6,642 bases of DNA from an uncultured Drancourtella sp. (lineage in GTDB: Bacteria; Bacillota; Clostridia; Lachnospirales; Lachnospiraceae), in NCBI GenBank assembly GCA_937880845.1, contig CALFLL010000004.1:1-6642 (forward strand), read 5' to 3'. Numbering within the stretch: position 1 is the first letter of the stretch; each line of letters begins with the position of its first letter. Both the position numbers and the translations under genes were made by a program. Shown here one piece after another: positions 5,655-6,642 of the stretch. Under the pieces are notes generated by a model. That model saw only the letters and a list, made by a program, of their open reading frames with translations. It ran no database searches and was not told the origin of the DNA.

Positions 5655-6377
5655 CTATGTATAATATTCTTTTAAAATCTGACGTGAAGTTCCAAATTTG
5701 CTCGGAGGTTTTTTGCTCAAATCACATTTGGAAAGCACATCTTGAATCTGTTTAAAAAGGAACCTGTCATATTTAATTTCCAGGATTGTCTGTTCCTTTG
5801 GCATCGCAGATTTAAAGTTTAAATGCCTGGCAAACAGATCATAGTTAAATTCACAAAACCGTAAGTTATTATCCATTGTAACGCGGGTATTGAAATTCTC
5901 ATGCGTATATGCTCTTCTGTCATACTCTATAAGAGAAACCGGCCGGTATAACCGCGTTGTCATCAAGTCATACGCATATTGGGATATGGGGTTATGGTAC
6001 TTCAACAAAACCTCATAATTTCTATGTAATACCTGTATTGCATCTTCGCGCGAAATCACAATACTTTCTTTTAGTTCTCTCCCAAAACTTTTCCGCTTTA
6101 ATTCAAATTTTGCCACTTTATCATCTGGGTGATATACTCTGACACGGATTCTTTTCTTCTCATCCGCATGATTTTTTTTATCTTCATAATCTTCATTGGT
6201 CATGCTGTCAAAATATACACTTCTTACTGTATAACCATTGTAACCGCCATACGCATCCGGCGTTAAAAGCCGATCCAAGGCATCCAATAAATATAATCTG
6301 TCTGGAAGTGAAAGCAAATATTTTACTTCTTTTCTGGATACGGACAGCGTCTGTTCTCCTTCACTTTTTCCTCCCAT
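5655..6377 (-). CDS. VTC-domain protein, polyphosphate-polymerase-like (triphosphate tunnel fold)
   Basis: VTC domains are triphosphate tunnel metalloenzymes; the yeast Vtc4 domain makes polyphosphate from ATP. The 240 residues here are the tunnel domain alone, without SPX or membrane regions. Charged strands appear in the expected order: RKEVKYLL (15-22), YTVRSVYFDS (49-58), RIRVRVY (76-82), KFELKRK (90-96), LIEYDRRAY (149-157), ILEIKYD (198-204) and SKFGTSR (226-232). These supply the basic residues (R77, R79, K90, K94, R154, K202, K227) and acidic residues (E92, E200) that line such tunnels, so the active site looks intact. No signal peptide is seen, so it should act in the cytoplasm, probably at the membrane with the DUF4956 proteins. 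The start has AGGGAGG 7 bases upstream. It is the first gene of the cluster. Polyphosphate as product is inferred from the family. Confidence 0.85.
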   Translation of the reverse strand: MGGKSEGEQTLSVSRKEVKYLLSLPDRLYLLDALDRLLTPDAYGGYNGYTVRSVYFDSMTNEDYEDKKNHADEKKRIRVRVYHPDDKVAKFELKRKSFGRELKESIVISREDAIQVLHRNYEVLLKYHNPISQYAYDLMTTRLYRPVSLIEYDRRAYTHENFNTRVTMDNNLRFCEFNYDLFARHLNFKSAMPKEQTILEIKYDRFLFKQIQDVLSKCDLSKKPPSKFGTSRQILKEYYT

Positions 6378-6453
6378 AAAACCGCCTCCCTGGTTCTTTT
6401 TCTTTTTACACTACATAATACAAGGGTAATTTTTTATTTGGGTACTAATTTAA
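6378..6453 (-). promoter_or_regulatory. Leader region of the VTC operon
   Basis: This is an AT-rich leader between the first hairpin and the VTC start. On the minus strand it contains the strong SD (AGGGAGGCGG) and two TACCC motifs 15 bases apart (about 6424-6428 and 6439-6444). TACCC resembles the ACCC half of sigma-I promoters, but no CGAA partner follows. TATTAT occurs near 6412-6417 without a good -35. The start site of the operon could not be fixed. Confidence 0.3.
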
Positions 6454-6454
6454 G

Positions 6455-6501
6455 AAAAAAAATCACTCCGTCTGAAAAATCAGATGCGAAGTGACTTTTT
6501 T
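6455..6501. terminator. U-tailed hairpin upstream of the VTC operon
   Basis: TCACT (6463-6467) pairs with AGTGA (6490-6494), and TCTGA (6471-6475) pairs with TCAGA (6480-6484) around a 4-base AAAA loop, with a short imperfect CG/CG section between. An A8 run (6455-6462) and a T6 run (6496-6501) flank it, so it has U-tails in both directions. On the minus strand (U8) it would stop transcripts entering from the right, or act as an attenuator ahead of the VTC operon. Confidence 0.7.
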
Positions 6502-6503
6502 CT

Positions 6504-6532
6504 ATTTTAGCAATTCTCTTATGCCATTACAA
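6504..6532 (-). promoter_or_regulatory. Candidate sigma-A promoter between the two hairpins
   Basis: On the minus strand TTGTAA (6532-6527, 4 of 6 to consensus) and TAAAAT (6509-6504, 5 of 6) are separated by exactly 17 bases. The predicted start, near 6497, falls at the edge of the hairpin, which would then be the first structure in the leader of the VTC operon. In such AT-rich DNA a chance match is quite possible. Confidence 0.35.
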
Positions 6533-6579
6533 CAAAATTTTTCTCTTTTTTATAACATTTTTCTGTCAGCCTTATATAC

Positions 6580-6627
6580 AAAAAGGGATATTCTGATCTT
6601 CTATTCGGTCAGAACATCCCCTTTTTT
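6580..6627. terminator. Strong bidirectional intrinsic terminator
   Basis: AAAAAGGGATATTCTGA (6580-6596) pairs with the right arm beginning TCAGAACATCCCC (6609-6621) and running into T6 (6622-6627); the stem has two mismatches and a 12-base loop. It is followed by T6 on the plus strand and T5 on the minus strand. It most likely ends a minus-strand gene lying just past the right edge. No coding sequence is visible from here to the end of the window. Confidence 0.75.
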
Positions 6628-6642
6628 ATTATACTCTATTGT

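Noticed and set aside
6424..6444. Sigma-I control of the VTC operon through the two TACCC motifs
   Set aside because: No CGAA-like -10 follows at a suitable distance on the minus strand.
1..6642. CRISPR array, tRNA, rRNA or insertion sequence
   Set aside because: No regularly spaced repeats, cloverleaf-type sequence, rRNA-like stretch, transposase motif or terminal inverted repeats were seen on reading both strands.

Overview
The window looks like low-GC, Gram-positive chromosomal DNA, most likely from a gut-type Clostridia such as Lachnospiraceae. The reasons are strong purine-rich Shine-Dalgarno (SD) sequences, a SigI/RsgI pair, a lipobox-bearing lipoprotein, U-tailed hairpin terminators and tight overlapping gene junctions. 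This assignment comes from gene content and style, not from a database match.

Left block, plus strand, 1-1472. A flavin-dependent thymidylate synthase (ThyX type, cut by the left edge) overlaps a trimeric-type dUTPase by 11 bases. Together they convert dUTP to dUMP to dTMP. A small XRE-type repressor-like gene follows after an 83-base gap that carries an inverted repeat between two copies of a 10-base direct repeat. Such a nucleotide-metabolism pair with an XRE regulator is typical of accessory or mobile-element cargo, but no integrase or attachment site is visible. A long-arm hairpin at 1519-1568 closes the block and probably serves both convergent transcription units.

Right block, minus strand, read from 6377 down to 1592. 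A four-gene cluster with gaps of 14-16 bases encodes a VTC-domain protein (polyphosphate-polymerase-like triphosphate tunnel fold), a DUF4956 membrane protein, a surface lipoprotein with a ComEC-type metallo-beta-lactamase fold, and a second, diverged DUF4956 protein. After a 63-base gap containing a perfect extended -10 promoter come sigI and rsgI, overlapping by 11 bases. RsgI has the usual cytoplasmic anti-sigma domain, one transmembrane helix and an extracellular domain. Its tail is about 100 very acidic, probably disordered residues and has no carbohydrate-binding module.

The right end (6378-6642) holds no gene. It contains two U-tailed hairpins and a candidate promoter between them.

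The part most worth following up is the minus-strand cluster. It may be an envelope-associated polyphosphate (or other anionic polymer) synthesis and processing system, with two unequal DUF4956 subunits and a tethered surface hydrolase, lying directly upstream of an envelope-stress sigma/anti-sigma pair. The functional link is inference from gene order and families.
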